Below, one piece after another: positions 43,944 through 52,657 of a stretch of 64,000 nucleotides of DNA. A program made the translations under genes and the position numbers. The DNA is from CBDDLD01 sp965250025 (GTDB lineage: Bacteria > Bacteroidota > Bacteroidia > Flavobacteriales > Flavobacteriaceae), in contig OZ252283.1 in assembly GCA_965250025.1 (NCBI GenBank), forward strand, positions 3,472,001 through 3,536,000. The letters run 5' to 3'. Within the stretch, counting starts at the first letter, position 1; every line of letters begins with the position of its first letter. The notes beneath the pieces are model-generated. The model ran no database searches and was not told the DNA's origin. It worked only from the letters and a program-made list of their open reading frames with translations.

Positions 43944-45194
43944 ATGGAATTAAAGCGAGTAGTAGTTACTGGTTTAGGTGCCCTAACCCCTATAGGCAAT
44001 ACCAAAGATGAATATTGGGATGGTCTTGTTAATGGAAGGAGTGGTGCTGCCCCTATAACGCATTTTGATGCTGAAAAGTTCAAAACGCAATTCGCTTGTG
44101 AAGTAAAAAACTTTAATGTTACTGACTTTATAGATAGAAAGTTAGCAAAACGCATGGACAAGTTTTCGCAATACGCAATGGTAGCAACTGATGAAGCTAT
44201 CGTGGATTCAAAACTTGATCTGGACAGCATAAACAAGTATAGGGTAGGTGTCATTTGGGGTGCAGGTATTGGTGGTCTTGAAACGTTTCAGGAAGAAGTT
44301 CTAAGTTATGCCAAAGGCGATGGAACACCAAGATTCAATCCGTTCTTTATCCCAAAAATGATTGCTGATATAGCTCCAGGAAATATATCCATCAAGTATG
44401 GATTCATGGGGCCAAATTATACGACTGTTTCGGCATGTGCTTCTTCAGCAAACTCCATGATCGATGCACTTAATAATATCAGGTTAGGGCATTGCGATGT
44501 GGTCATTACCGGAGGTAGTGAAGCGGCAGTTACTATAGCAGGTATGGGTGGTTTCAATGCCATGCATGCTATGTCTACCAGAAATGATAGTCCGGAAACA
44601 GCATCCAGACCTTTCGATGCTAACAGAGATGGTTTTGTATTGGGTGAAGGTGCAGGCGCTATTGTACTTGAAGAATACGAACATGCAGTGGCAAGAGGGG
44701 CGCATATTTATGCAGAAGTTGTTGGTGGTGGATTATCATCTGATGCTTATCATATGACAGCACCGCATCCTGAAGGCATAGGCGTCGTTGCCGTAATGAA
44801 GAATTGTTTGGAAAATGCAGGACTAAATCCTGAAGATGTAGATCATATCAATACACACGGCACATCAACCCCATTGGGAGACGTTGCAGAATTAAAAGCT
44901 ATATCTGAAGTATTTGGAGACCATGCGAAGCATATAAATATTAATTCAACGAAGTCTATGACGGGTCATTTGTTGGGGGCAGCCGGAGCCATTGAAGCAA
45001 TCGCTTCTATTTTGGCACTAGAAAACGGTATCATTCCTCCAACAATTAATCACTCTACAGTAGATGAGAATATCGATTCTGAATTAAATTTAACGCTCAA
45101 TAAAGCTCAAAAAAGAGACATTAAAGTTGCTATGAGTAATACCTTTGGATTTGGTGGTCATAACGCCTGTGTATTATTCAAAAAATTAGATTAA
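43944..45194 (+). CDS. fabF: Beta-ketoacyl-ACP synthase II
   Basis: FabF condenses malonyl-ACP with acyl-ACP in fatty-acid elongation. The nucleophile C165 is in TVSACASSANSM; the two histidines are in NTHGTSTPLGD and in the MTGHLLGAAGAIEA region; FGFGGHNACVLF is the C-terminal signature. 416 residues, full length. It lies 12 bases after acpP and 7 bases before rnc. Confidence 0.97.
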   Translation: MELKRVVVTGLGALTPIGNTKDEYWDGLVNGRSGAAPITHFDAEKFKTQFACEVKNFNVTDFIDRKLAKRMDKFSQYAMVATDEAIVDSKLDLDSINKYRVGVIWGAGIGGLETFQEEVLSYAKGDGTPRFNPFFIPKMIADIAPGNISIKYGFMGPNYTTVSACASSANSMIDALNNIRLGHCDVVITGGSEAAVTIAGMGGFNAMHAMSTRNDSPETASRPFDANRDGFVLGEGAGAIVLEEYEHAVARGAHIYAEVVGGGLSSDAYHMTAPHPEGIGVVAVMKNCLENAGLNPEDVDHINTHGTSTPLGDVAELKAISEVFGDHAKHININSTKSMTGHLLGAAGAIEAIASILALENGIIPPTINHSTVDENIDSELNLTLNKAQKRDIKVAMSNTFGFGGHNACVLFKKLD

Positions 45195-45201
45195 ATCCCG
45201 A

Positions 45202-45942
45202 ATGAATTTCATTCGTAACATACTAAATTCCCGTTCTTCTGAAGGCGGGAATTTTTTTTTAAAACTTCAAAACATCTTAGGATTTAAACCTAAGAAAAAA
45301 AGCCTCTACATTAAGGCCTTTACACACCGTTCAATGAACATTAAGGACGATAAAGGCGTTGCACTAAACTATGAACGGTTAGAGTTTGTTGGGGATGCTA
45401 TGCTTAGTGCAGTAATAGCGTCTTATTTATACAAAGAAGTTCCTCATGGCGATGAAGGGTATCTTACAAAAATGCGATCAAAAGTCGTGAGTAGAGAGCA
45501 TTTAAACGAATTGGGAAAAGACCTTAACCTTATCGATTTGGTTAAAAGTAAAATTCCGAAAAGTAATTTTGGAAACAATATACATGGTAATCTTTTTGAG
45601 GCTTTGGTAGGTGCCATATACTTAGATAGAGGCTATAGTTATTGTGAAAAATTTATCTATGCGAATGTTATAAATCCATATGTAGATATAGAAAAACTTG
45701 AAGGTAAGGTCATTAGTTATAAAAGTTTACTCATTGAATGGTGTCAAAAAGAGAAGAATACGTTCGACTATAATGTCTATGAAGACACAGGAAACGACGA
45801 TCTGAAACATTTTTCTGTAAAGCTATCTATCAATGATAAGGTAGTTGCAAAAGCCAGAGCAACATCAAAGAAAAAGGCAGAAGAAAAAGCTTCAAAAAGA
45901 GCATTCTTTGCTTACCAAAAACAAATAACAAAATTCATTTAA
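45202..45942 (+). CDS. rnc: Ribonuclease III
   Basis: RNase III cuts double-stranded RNA in rRNA maturation and regulation. It has the NYERLEFVGDAMLS signature (E61, D65), the second metal-binding stretch NLFEALVGAIYLDRG, and a C-terminal dsRNA-binding domain ending KKKAEEKASKRAFFAYQ. 246 residues. It starts 7 bases after fabF. Its ATG is inside GAATGAATTTCATTC, a 15-base palindrome, and codons 8-20 contain a terminator-like hairpin with nine T, an odd arrangement discussed under findings. Confidence 0.96.
   Translation: MNFIRNILNSRSSEGGNFFLKLQNILGFKPKKKSLYIKAFTHRSMNIKDDKGVALNYERLEFVGDAMLSAVIASYLYKEVPHGDEGYLTKMRSKVVSREHLNELGKDLNLIDLVKSKIPKSNFGNNIHGNLFEALVGAIYLDRGYSYCEKFIYANVINPYVDIEKLEGKVISYKSLLIEWCQKEKNTFDYNVYEDTGNDDLKHFSVKLSINDKVVAKARATSKKKAEEKASKRAFFAYQKQITKFI
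45225..45260 (+). terminator. Terminator-like hairpin inside the rnc reading frame
   Basis: AAATTCCCG ... CGGGAATTT is a perfect 9-bp stem with a 12-base loop, and the 3' arm runs into nine T in total. This is the shape of an intrinsic terminator, but it lies within codons 8-20 of rnc. Confidence 0.6.
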
Positions 45943-46078
45943 TTCTTAAAAAAACAGCTGTTTTTTAACTCGTATATTACGATAACGTTTTCGTAAGGTT
46001 AAGACGTTAAGATTCATCGAAAGATGCAATCTTATAGCTTATTATGTACTATATTTACATTTTAAAGCAATGCATAAT

Positions 46079-46558
46079 ATGGCTTTACATAAGCTTTTAG
46101 TTGACGATTTTTATGATGCCACGTATTCGCTCTTGGCAGTGCATTGTCGTTTAGAAGATTATCGTTTAGCCTATCTGTTGAACAGGAATTTAGATCTTAA
46201 ATTAGAACGAAAAACAAACGACTTGGATTTTAATTATTTTTCGTCATCCTATAGTATCTATGAGTGGAATAATGAAGCAGACTATATTACATGGAATTTA
46301 GTATCTAATGTGTGTAAGAAGGAAGAAGATGCGTTATACAGTTCTGGAGTACTATTTACTAACGAACAGAAGGTGTTAAAAACCTATAATCTCATTCCGG
46401 AATTTAATAAGGTCGATTATTTTGTGAAGATCTCTAATGAGATACAAAATATAAACCCCAAGGTCATTTTAAATAAGTTGCAAGCAATTCCACAGATCAT
46501 CACAAGCTATGCTGTTGATTTGTCTTCGATAAAATCCAAAGAACATTTAATTTTTTGA
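46079..46558 (+). CDS. IPExxxVDY family protein
   Basis: A 159-residue protein of the Bacteroidetes IPExxxVDY family, named for IPEFNKVDYFVKI, present here near residue 123. Start MALHKLLVDDFYDATYSLLA matches family N-termini; an ATG three codons upstream is possible. Its function is not known. It sits between rnc and pyk, 4 bases before pyk, which is a common neighbourhood for the family in Flavobacteria. Confidence 0.85.
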   Translation: MALHKLLVDDFYDATYSLLAVHCRLEDYRLAYLLNRNLDLKLERKTNDLDFNYFSSSYSIYEWNNEADYITWNLVSNVCKKEEDALYSSGVLFTNEQKVLKTYNLIPEFNKVDYFVKISNEIQNINPKVILNKLQAIPQIITSYAVDLSSIKSKEHLIF

Positions 46559-46562
46559 ATTA

Positions 46563-48002
46563 ATGCCAAACAAAAAAACAAAGATCGTTGCTACCCTAGG
46601 ACCAGCAACAAGTAAAAAAAGTGTATTGAAGCAGATGCTCGATGAAGGTGCTAATGTTTTTAGAATCAACTTTTCACATGCAGACTACCCTGCTGTTAAA
46701 GAGCGTATAAAAATGATTAGAGCATTGAACAAAGAGCATGGGTACAATGCAGCAATCTTAGCAGATCTTCAGGGCCCTAAATTGAGAGTAGGTGTTATGA
46801 AGGGCGATGTTATTGTAAATGAAGGAGACGAGATTATTTTTGCTACCGGAGAGCGATTCGAAGGGACTAAGGAACGTGTCTATATGACCTATGAACGATT
46901 TCCTCAGGATGCTAAGCCAGGAGAGCGTATTCTCCTTGATGATGGTAAATTGATCTTTGAAGTGGTCTCTACCGATAAGAAGTCAGAAGTTAAAGCTAAG
47001 GTAATTCAAGGTGGACCATTACGCTCAAAAAAAGGCGTGAACTTGCCAAACACCAATATTTCTCAACCGGCATTAACAGAGAAAGATATTGAAGATGCTA
47101 TTTTTGCGATCGGTCAAAAAGTCGATTGGATTGCCTTGTCCTTTGTAAGGCATGCAGAAGATTTAATGCAATTAGAGCAATTAATCCAAGAACATAGTGA
47201 CCATAAAATTCCTATTGTAGCTAAAATAGAAAAGCCAGAAGCCGTAGAAAATATCGATAAGATTGTGGCCTATTGTGATGGGCTAATGGTTGCAAGAGGC
47301 GATTTGGGAGTGGAAATTCCTGCAGAAGAAGTGCCATTAATTCAGAAGAAGTTAGTACTTAGAGCAAAACGCGCCCGAATTCCTGTAATTATTGCTACCC
47401 AAATGATGGAGTCGATGATCAGTAGTTTAACACCAACACGTGCAGAGGTGAATGATGTTGCTAATTCGGTAATGGATGGGGCGGATGCTGTAATGCTTTC
47501 AGGAGAAACTTCAGTAGGTCAATATCCGGTTCAGGTAATCCGTCAAATGGCAAACATTATACGCAGTGTTGAAGATTCGCCATTAATAGAAGTGCCGCAA
47601 TCCCCGCCACACATCCGTACCAAGCGTTATATCACGAAATCGATATGTTACCATGCTGCTAACATGGCTAATGAGATCAATGCAAAAGCCATATCCACTT
47701 TAACCAATAGTGGCTATACTGCTTTTCAGATATCGGCCTGGAGACCCTCAGCACACATTCTGGTGTTTACATCTAATAAGCGCATATTGACGCAACTCAA
47801 CTTGTTATGGGGTGTAAAAGCATTCTATTATGACAAGTATGTAAGTACAGATGAAACTATAGAAGACGTTAATGCTATTGCTTGTAAAAAGGGCTATTTA
47901 GAAGTTGGAGATATGTTGATTAGTCTGGCAGCTATGCCAATACAAGACAAAGGGATGGTAAACACCCTTAGAGTTACCGAAATAGAAAGCTGTAGCTTTT
48001 AA
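46563..48002 (+). CDS. pyk: Pyruvate kinase
   Basis: Pyruvate kinase makes pyruvate and ATP from phosphoenolpyruvate. It opens with KTKIVATLGPATSKK; FRINFSHAD, LADLQGPKLRVG, the catalytic-Lys segment PIVAKIEKPEAVENID, and MVARGDLGVEIP and TQMMESM follow. The 479-residue length fits. It starts 4 bases after the IPExxxVDY gene and ends the plus-strand cluster begun by acpP. Confidence 0.97.
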   Translation: MPNKKTKIVATLGPATSKKSVLKQMLDEGANVFRINFSHADYPAVKERIKMIRALNKEHGYNAAILADLQGPKLRVGVMKGDVIVNEGDEIIFATGERFEGTKERVYMTYERFPQDAKPGERILLDDGKLIFEVVSTDKKSEVKAKVIQGGPLRSKKGVNLPNTNISQPALTEKDIEDAIFAIGQKVDWIALSFVRHAEDLMQLEQLIQEHSDHKIPIVAKIEKPEAVENIDKIVAYCDGLMVARGDLGVEIPAEEVPLIQKKLVLRAKRARIPVIIATQMMESMISSLTPTRAEVNDVANSVMDGADAVMLSGETSVGQYPVQVIRQMANIIRSVEDSPLIEVPQSPPHIRTKRYITKSICYHAANMANEINAKAISTLTNSGYTAFQISAWRPSAHILVFTSNKRILTQLNLLWGVKAFYYDKYVSTDETIEDVNAIACKKGYLEVGDMLISLAAMPIQDKGMVNTLRVTEIESCSF

Positions 48003-48013
48003 AAGAAAAGCTT

Positions 48014-48469
48014 CTATTTAAGAAGAAAAGCGTCTAATCGTTCAAATACAGACCCCCAGCCGTTTAGTATTCCCATCTTTTCCTGGGCAATTTTATAAGC
48101 TTCTGTGGGGTGTATGATATTAAATGTAAATTCGGTGATGTCACCATTGCTTTTGAATAGGGCCTGAATTTCTACATCTTCTGTCATAGGTTTAAAACTG
48201 GCTTTAGATGTAATCTCTTCATGAGTTTTAATAACCGTATAAATCCCTTCTGCTATAAAGGTATTACCATCTGGCATGTGCATATCATATCGCCATGCAC
48301 CACCAACTTTAAATTGATGTTCTATAATATCAGTTTTCATGCCTTTTGGACTCCACCACTCTACAATATGCTCTGGTTTTGTCCAAGCTTCCCAAACGAG
48401 CGCTATTGGCGCATTAAATGTTCTGTTTAAGGTTACTGTTCTACTACTTAAATCGTTGTTATTGTGCAT
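48014..48469 (-). CDS. SRPBCC (AHSA1-type) domain protein
   Basis: This protein of about 151 residues starts at MHNNNDLSSRTVTLNRTFNA. The AHSA1 pattern is seen as NAPIALVWEAWTKPEHIVEWWSPKG, GGAWRYDMHMPDG and, at the end, GWGSVFERLDAFL. A start 14 codons upstream would run deep into the ArsR gene. The ArsR + AHSA1 pair is a frequent two-gene unit, so the ligand-binding protein probably acts with the repressor; the ligand is unknown. The start overlaps the ArsR end by 11 bases. Confidence 0.88.
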   Translation of the reverse strand: MHNNNDLSSRTVTLNRTFNAPIALVWEAWTKPEHIVEWWSPKGMKTDIIEHQFKVGGAWRYDMHMPDGNTFIAEGIYTVIKTHEEITSKASFKPMTEDVEIQALFKSNGDITEFTFNIIHPTEAYKIAQEKMGILNGWGSVFERLDAFLLK

Positions 48470-48791
48470 CGTTGTTAGTTTTAGATTGAAGTTTTTTAAG
48501 ATAATTTTCAAAAGAATCGAGTCGGTTATCCCATAACTCTTGGTAACGCTCTAACCATAAGAAAGCAGGGATTAGGTTCTTGGGTTGTATTTGACAAAAA
48601 CGTTCTCTGCCCTCCTGGTGTATATTAATAATACCACATTCATTAAGGATTTTTAGGTGTTTGGATACAGCCGGTCTACTAATGTCAAAATGTTCTGCGA
48701 TTTTATTGACCGTTAGTGTCTCGTTGGCTACCAACTCAATAATCTCTCGCCTGACAGGGTCGGCTATGGCCTGAAATACATCTCTGCGCAT
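48459..48791 (-). CDS. ArsR family transcriptional regulator
   Basis: A 110-residue winged-helix repressor: AIADPVRREIIELVANE, then the recognition helix region ISRPAVSKHLKILNECGII and a wing of basic residues (HQEGRERFCQI). There is no metal-binding Cys pair, so it probably senses something other than arsenic or zinc. It is co-transcribed with the SRPBCC gene and is expected to repress this unit from its own promoter. Confidence 0.92.
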   Translation of the reverse strand: MRRDVFQAIADPVRREIIELVANETLTVNKIAEHFDISRPAVSKHLKILNECGIINIHQEGRERFCQIQPKNLIPAFLWLERYQELWDNRLDSFENYLKKLQSKTNNDAQ

Positions 48792-48878
48792 TTATAAGTA
48801 ACTATTTGGTTACAAATATATATGTAGCTTTTTGGTTACGCAAATATTTTATTGATTTAACCATGCTAACAGTGTAAT

Positions 48879-49982
48879 CTAAAATTCGAATTTTAACTGT
48901 ACACTTACCGGTTTTTCTTTTTTAGGCTTTTTGTTGGTTTTTTCGGTATTAAGATTAGATAATGAGATGCCTAGCAAGCGTACGGAATTGTTTAATTTTT
49001 CCTGATAGAGTAAGGTTTTGGCAGTTTCTAAAATTACCGACACATCACTTACATAGTAGGGTAGCGTTTTACTTCGGGTTTGTAGTGTAAAATCACTATA
49101 CTTTATTTTAAGGGTGATGGTTTTTCCGGCAACATTACTTTTATTTAAGCGCTTAGACACTTCCTGAGCTATTTGTTCTAATTTTTCGAGCATAAAGATT
49201 TCTGAAGACAAGTTTTCTCTAAATGTTCTTTCGGCAGCTAATGATTTTCGGGTACGGTACGGCTTCACCTCGCTGTTATGTATGCCTCTAACTACATGGT
49301 AATAATAGCGCCCTGATTTGCCAAATTTTTCATCTAAATAGTCTAAAGATTTTGATTTCAGATCTTTACCGGTAAAAATACCTAGCTGGTACATTTTTTC
49401 CGCAGTGACTTTGCCAACGCCGTAAAATTTTCTAATATCTAAATCTTCTAAAAACTGCAATACATCCTCGGGATTGACTGTTTTTTGTCCGTTTGGTTTG
49501 TTATAATCACTGGCGACTTTAGCTATAAACTTATTGATAGATATTCCTGCAGAAGCGGTAAGTCCCAGGGAATCATAAATACGTTGTCTGATGTCCTTTG
49601 CAATCAATGTTGCCGAAGGGTTTCCCTTCTTATTGCTGGTGACATCGAGATAAGCTTCATCTAAAGACAAAGGTTCAACCAAGTCTGTATATTCATAAAA
49701 GATAGCTCTAACCTTTTTAGAAATCTCGGAATATCGGTCGTATCTTGGTCGTATAAAAATCAAACTCGGGCAATTGCGTTTGGCTTGCATTCCGCTCATG
49801 GCACTGCGGACACCAAATTTACGAGCCTCATAACTGGCCGCACTTACAACGCCTCGCTTTTCGCTACCACCAACTGCAATAGGTTTACCACGAAGATCAG
49901 GATTATCCAACTGCTCTACAGAAGCGTAAAAGGCATCCATATCGACATGAATTATTTTTCGGATTGGTAAATCGCTTAGCAT
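48879..49982 (-). CDS. dinB: DNA polymerase IV
   Basis: A Y-family translesion polymerase. IIHVDMDAFYASVEQ holds the first metal Asp; SLDEAYLDVT holds the Asp-Glu pair; KPNGQKTVNPEDV and FYGVGKVTAEKM (helix-hairpin-helix) follow; then comes the little-finger domain with AERTFRENL. 367 residues. The C-terminus ends VSVQLKFEF, close to the beta-clamp-binding QL-x-L-F type, as usual for Pol IV. Divergent from the CYTH gene. Confidence 0.95.
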   Translation of the reverse strand: MLSDLPIRKIIHVDMDAFYASVEQLDNPDLRGKPIAVGGSEKRGVVSAASYEARKFGVRSAMSGMQAKRNCPSLIFIRPRYDRYSEISKKVRAIFYEYTDLVEPLSLDEAYLDVTSNKKGNPSATLIAKDIRQRIYDSLGLTASAGISINKFIAKVASDYNKPNGQKTVNPEDVLQFLEDLDIRKFYGVGKVTAEKMYQLGIFTGKDLKSKSLDYLDEKFGKSGRYYYHVVRGIHNSEVKPYRTRKSLAAERTFRENLSSEIFMLEKLEQIAQEVSKRLNKSNVAGKTITLKIKYSDFTLQTRSKTLPYYVSDVSVILETAKTLLYQEKLNNSVRLLGISLSNLNTEKTNKKPKKEKPVSVQLKFEF

Positions 49983-50027
49983 AATGTAAATTTATAACAT
50001 CTCAATGATAAAACGAGGATCAATAGT

Positions 50028-50513
50028 ATGGTAGAAATTGAACGTAAGTTTCTGGTAAAATCAGAAAGGTTTAAAGATGACGCTTTTAACTCATATACGA
50101 TTAAACAAGGGTTTTTAAATAGCCACCCGGAGCGTACCGTACGTATCAGATTGAAAAACGATTCGGGTTACATCACTGTAAAAGGAAAATCATCAGATGA
50201 TGGTTTATCGCGTTTTGAATGGGAACAACACATTCCTAAGCAAGAAGCAGAAGCCTTATTAGCACTTTGTGAAGACGGTATTATTCATAAAATAAGGTAC
50301 GAAGTAAAGCTAGGGGATTATATCTATGAGGTCGATGAGTTTTTTGGGGATAACCAAGGATTGATTATTGCTGAGATAGAATTGAATTCTGAAAATGAAG
50401 CATTTGAAACACCAAATTGGTTAGGTGAGGAAGTCACAGGAAATATTAAATACTATAACTCGCAATTGAGTAAGCAACCTTATACCAAGTGGAATTTAAA
50501 CAGTATAAAATGA
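50028..50513 (+). CDS. CYTH domain protein (triphosphate tunnel enzyme family)
   Basis: The 161-residue protein begins MVEIERKFLVKSERF, with the E-x-E-x-K motif (EIERK) that lines the triphosphate tunnel. TVRIRLKNDSGYITVKGKSS and KIRYEV supply the basic residues, and YEVDEFFGDNQGLIIAEIEL closes the barrel. Members hydrolyse inorganic triphosphate or make cAMP; tripolyphosphatase is the likelier role here, by inference. Its stop overlaps the start of the YCII lipoprotein gene as ATGA. Confidence 0.9.
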   Translation: MVEIERKFLVKSERFKDDAFNSYTIKQGFLNSHPERTVRIRLKNDSGYITVKGKSSDDGLSRFEWEQHIPKQEAEALLALCEDGIIHKIRYEVKLGDYIYEVDEFFGDNQGLIIAEIELNSENEAFETPNWLGEEVTGNIKYYNSQLSKQPYTKWNLNSIK

Positions 50514-51031
50514 AACATACATTATTATTACTTTTAGGTATTGTCTTTTTAGCAGTATCATGCAATAAGCATGATGCTAAGGAAACGTATGAGGATCAGG
50601 CCAAAGAAATACATACTCAAGCTTCTGAAGACACTTCAGAATTAAGTGTTTTAGATATGAAGAAGAAGCTTAAGGGCCAAGGCTATGAACTGTTTGATTT
50701 TGTAGACCCTAAGACTCAGGATACTATTCTGATGCAACAATATTTTATGGCCTTTTTAAAAGCAGGACCTAATCGTTCACAAAGCGAAGAGGAAGCCAAT
50801 AAATTACAAGAAGCGCATTTGGCACATTTGAGTAAAATGTATGACATGGGTTATGCAGACATTTCCGGCCCTTTTGGAGATGATGGTGAGATTAGAGGGA
50901 TTACCATTTATAACACACCCACATTAGAAATGGCAGACAGTTTGGCCAATGCTGACCCTATGGTGAAAGCCGGGCGTTTGGTCATTGAAATACACCCTTG
51001 GTGGGCAGCAAAGGGATTTCCGTTAAGATAA
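50510..51031 (+). CDS. Lipoprotein with YCII-related domain
   Basis: The start MKHTLLLLLGIVFLAVSCNK gives a type II signal peptide with lipobox LAVSC (C18). A 50-residue charged linker leads to a YCII domain: LMQQYFMAFLKAGPNRSQ, HLAHLSKMYDMGYADISGPF and IEIHPWWAAKG. YCII domains are small dimeric ligand-binding or enzyme-like folds; an exported lipidated form is typical of Bacteroidetes. Function unknown. An ATG 7 codons upstream is rejected because it precedes the signal peptide. It is translationally coupled to the CYTH gene. Confidence 0.85.
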   Translation: MKHTLLLLLGIVFLAVSCNKHDAKETYEDQAKEIHTQASEDTSELSVLDMKKKLKGQGYELFDFVDPKTQDTILMQQYFMAFLKAGPNRSQSEEEANKLQEAHLAHLSKMYDMGYADISGPFGDDGEIRGITIYNTPTLEMADSLANADPMVKAGRLVIEIHPWWAAKGFPLR

Positions 51032-51035
51032 TATC

Positions 51036-51066
51036 AAAAACCCCACTCATTAGAGTAGGGTTTTTG
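51036..51066. terminator. Terminator between converging genes
   Basis: AAAAACCC-ACTC-ATTA-GAGT-GGGTTTTT forms a hairpin with one internal mismatch and T/A runs on both sides, serving the YCII gene and probably the opposing gene. Confidence 0.8.
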
Positions 51067-51091
51067 GCTTTTTTGATCTATATTTTTGATT

Positions 51092-52102
51092 TTAGTTATT
51101 GGTAGACCCAATAATACCCTGAGCACTTCCACTGACATTTGTAGAGGTCCAGGAATTGGTTTCTGAATTCCATGCATAAGCGGCATTAACAGATAAAGCA
51201 GCGATATTACCATTAGAATCAATAATAGATACAGCACTACCACTTAAATTTGTAGAATACCAGGTATTGGTTTCTTTATTCCATGCATAGGCGGCATTGC
51301 TAGATAATGCACCAATATTTCCAGTTGAAGTTACTATAATAGCAACAGCAGCCCCACTAAGATTGGTTGAGTACCAGGAATTGGTTTCTTTGTTCCATGC
51401 ATAAGCCGCATTAATAGATATAGCACCAATATTTCCATTTCCTCCTTTTAAATCAGAAAAGCTTCCACTTAAATTTGTGGAGTACCATGTATTATCAGCA
51501 TCACTCCAGGCATAAGCTGCATTCGATGAGGCAGCACCAATATTTCCGTTAGTTTCTATAATAGCCTGTCCGGCACCACTTAGATTTGTAGAATACCAAT
51601 TGCTTGTTTCAGCATCCCAGGCATATGCAGCATTTAGGGAATAAGCGCCAACGTTACGACCTTGTTCGCCATTATTTGGTTCTTCTATGACAGTTGGACC
51701 ACCCCCTGCATTTTTTGCATACAAAGCATAAGGTACACTCAGCAACTGGCTTGTCCCTTCTATAGTATAATTGGTACCGCCATTTGGATCGGTTTCAGAC
51801 TTAATATAATAAGTACCATTACCCCAGTCTATTGCTGAAAAATCATCAGATGTTGTACCAGCACCAATATTTAAATTCACTAAACCATTATCATTCGTCA
51901 TTGTTGCATGTGTTTCAGTATATACAGCGGAACCTGTTTCAGAACCTTGAAGAACACTTATTCTTACGCCAACATTTTGATTTTGTATTAAAGCATCGTC
52001 AGCCCCTCTTACAATGGCTTGGTAGCTCATTAACTCAGGAGCTTGAGCAAAAGTGAACAGAGACACAAAAAAGAAACAAATTATTAAGTAGTTATTTTTC
52101 AT
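51092..52102 (-). CDS. Exported protein with five tandem ~37-residue repeats
   Basis: The 336-residue protein has a signal peptide (MKNNYLIICFFFVSLFTFAQ). The domain after it, MSYQAIVRGADDALIQNQNV through VNLNIGAGT, is found at the start of many Bacteroidetes surface and fibre proteins. Residues about 150-332 are five units of about 37 residues, each with GNIGA-S-NAAYAW, a charged middle, and W-STNLSG. Likely a surface protein with a repeat fold; function unknown. It starts 3 bases after the stop of the next gene upstream, a T9SS-tailed protein. Confidence 0.85.
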   Translation of the reverse strand: MKNNYLIICFFFVSLFTFAQAPELMSYQAIVRGADDALIQNQNVGVRISVLQGSETGSAVYTETHATMTNDNGLVNLNIGAGTTSDDFSAIDWGNGTYYIKSETDPNGGTNYTIEGTSQLLSVPYALYAKNAGGGPTVIEEPNNGEQGRNVGAYSLNAAYAWDAETSNWYSTNLSGAGQAIIETNGNIGAASSNAAYAWSDADNTWYSTNLSGSFSDLKGGNGNIGAISINAAYAWNKETNSWYSTNLSGAAVAIIVTSTGNIGALSSNAAYAWNKETNTWYSTNLSGSAVSIIDSNGNIAALSVNAAYAWNSETNSWTSTNVSGSAQGIIGSTNN

Positions 52103-52105
52103 GGA

Positions 52106-52570
52106 TTATTTTTTTGAAATTTTATAAGATTTTACGGTGGTGTTATTTTTTTCGATATTAAGAATATAGATTGCTGTATCTATACCTGTAAGCGATATTG
52201 TAGTTTCAAGCTCAGAGACTTCTCCGGTCTTTAACAATCTGCCCGAAAGATCAATGAGTTGATATTTATAGGTATCCACGGTATTTAAACGAATATATAG
52301 TAATCCAGAAGTCGGATTTGGATGTACGCTTACAATGTTTGATGCCAAATCCTGTACACTTAATAGCTCAGATACCTCAAATGGTAGTTGAGAACCAACA
52401 AGAGTACTTCCGCCAATACCAGAGGCGTCTTTATAATGAATTAGTCCAACAGAATAACTGACAGAACCGTTTGAGTTGTTAATATTTAATCCTGAAGATA
52501 AAATATGTTCTTGACCAAAAGATGTAAAGCATAATAGCATAATGCCAAATGATATGATGTGTTGCTTCAT
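52106..52570 (-). CDS. Short exported protein with T9SS type A sorting domain
   Basis: The 154-residue protein has a signal peptide (MKQHIISFGIMLLCFTSFGQ), a short passenger of about 60 residues (EHILSSGLNINNSNGSVSYS) and a type A C-terminal sorting domain: VSVHPNPTSGLLYIRL, IDLSGRLLKTGEV and IYILNIE. It is exported by the type IX system. It is co-oriented with, and 3 bases before, the repeat protein. A passenger this small suggests an envelope or signalling role, not an enzyme. Confidence 0.9.
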   Translation of the reverse strand: MKQHIISFGIMLLCFTSFGQEHILSSGLNINNSNGSVSYSVGLIHYKDASGIGGSTLVGSQLPFEVSELLSVQDLASNIVSVHPNPTSGLLYIRLNTVDTYKYQLIDLSGRLLKTGEVSELETTISLTGIDTAIYILNIEKNNTTVKSYKISKK

Positions 52571-52599
52571 GAAGAAATGCGTTAATATGGAGATTAAAT

Positions 52600-52630
52600 A
52601 AACCCACTCAAGATAATTCTGAGTGGGTTT
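52600..52630. terminator. Bidirectional terminator
   Basis: AAACCCACTCA-(9 bases)-TGAGTGGGTTT, a perfect 11-bp stem with A/T runs outside, ends the minus-strand porP/porE-like unit before the T9SS-tailed gene. Confidence 0.88.
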
Positions 52631-52657
52631 AAAATTTAAAGTTAGTTAGGTATACTA

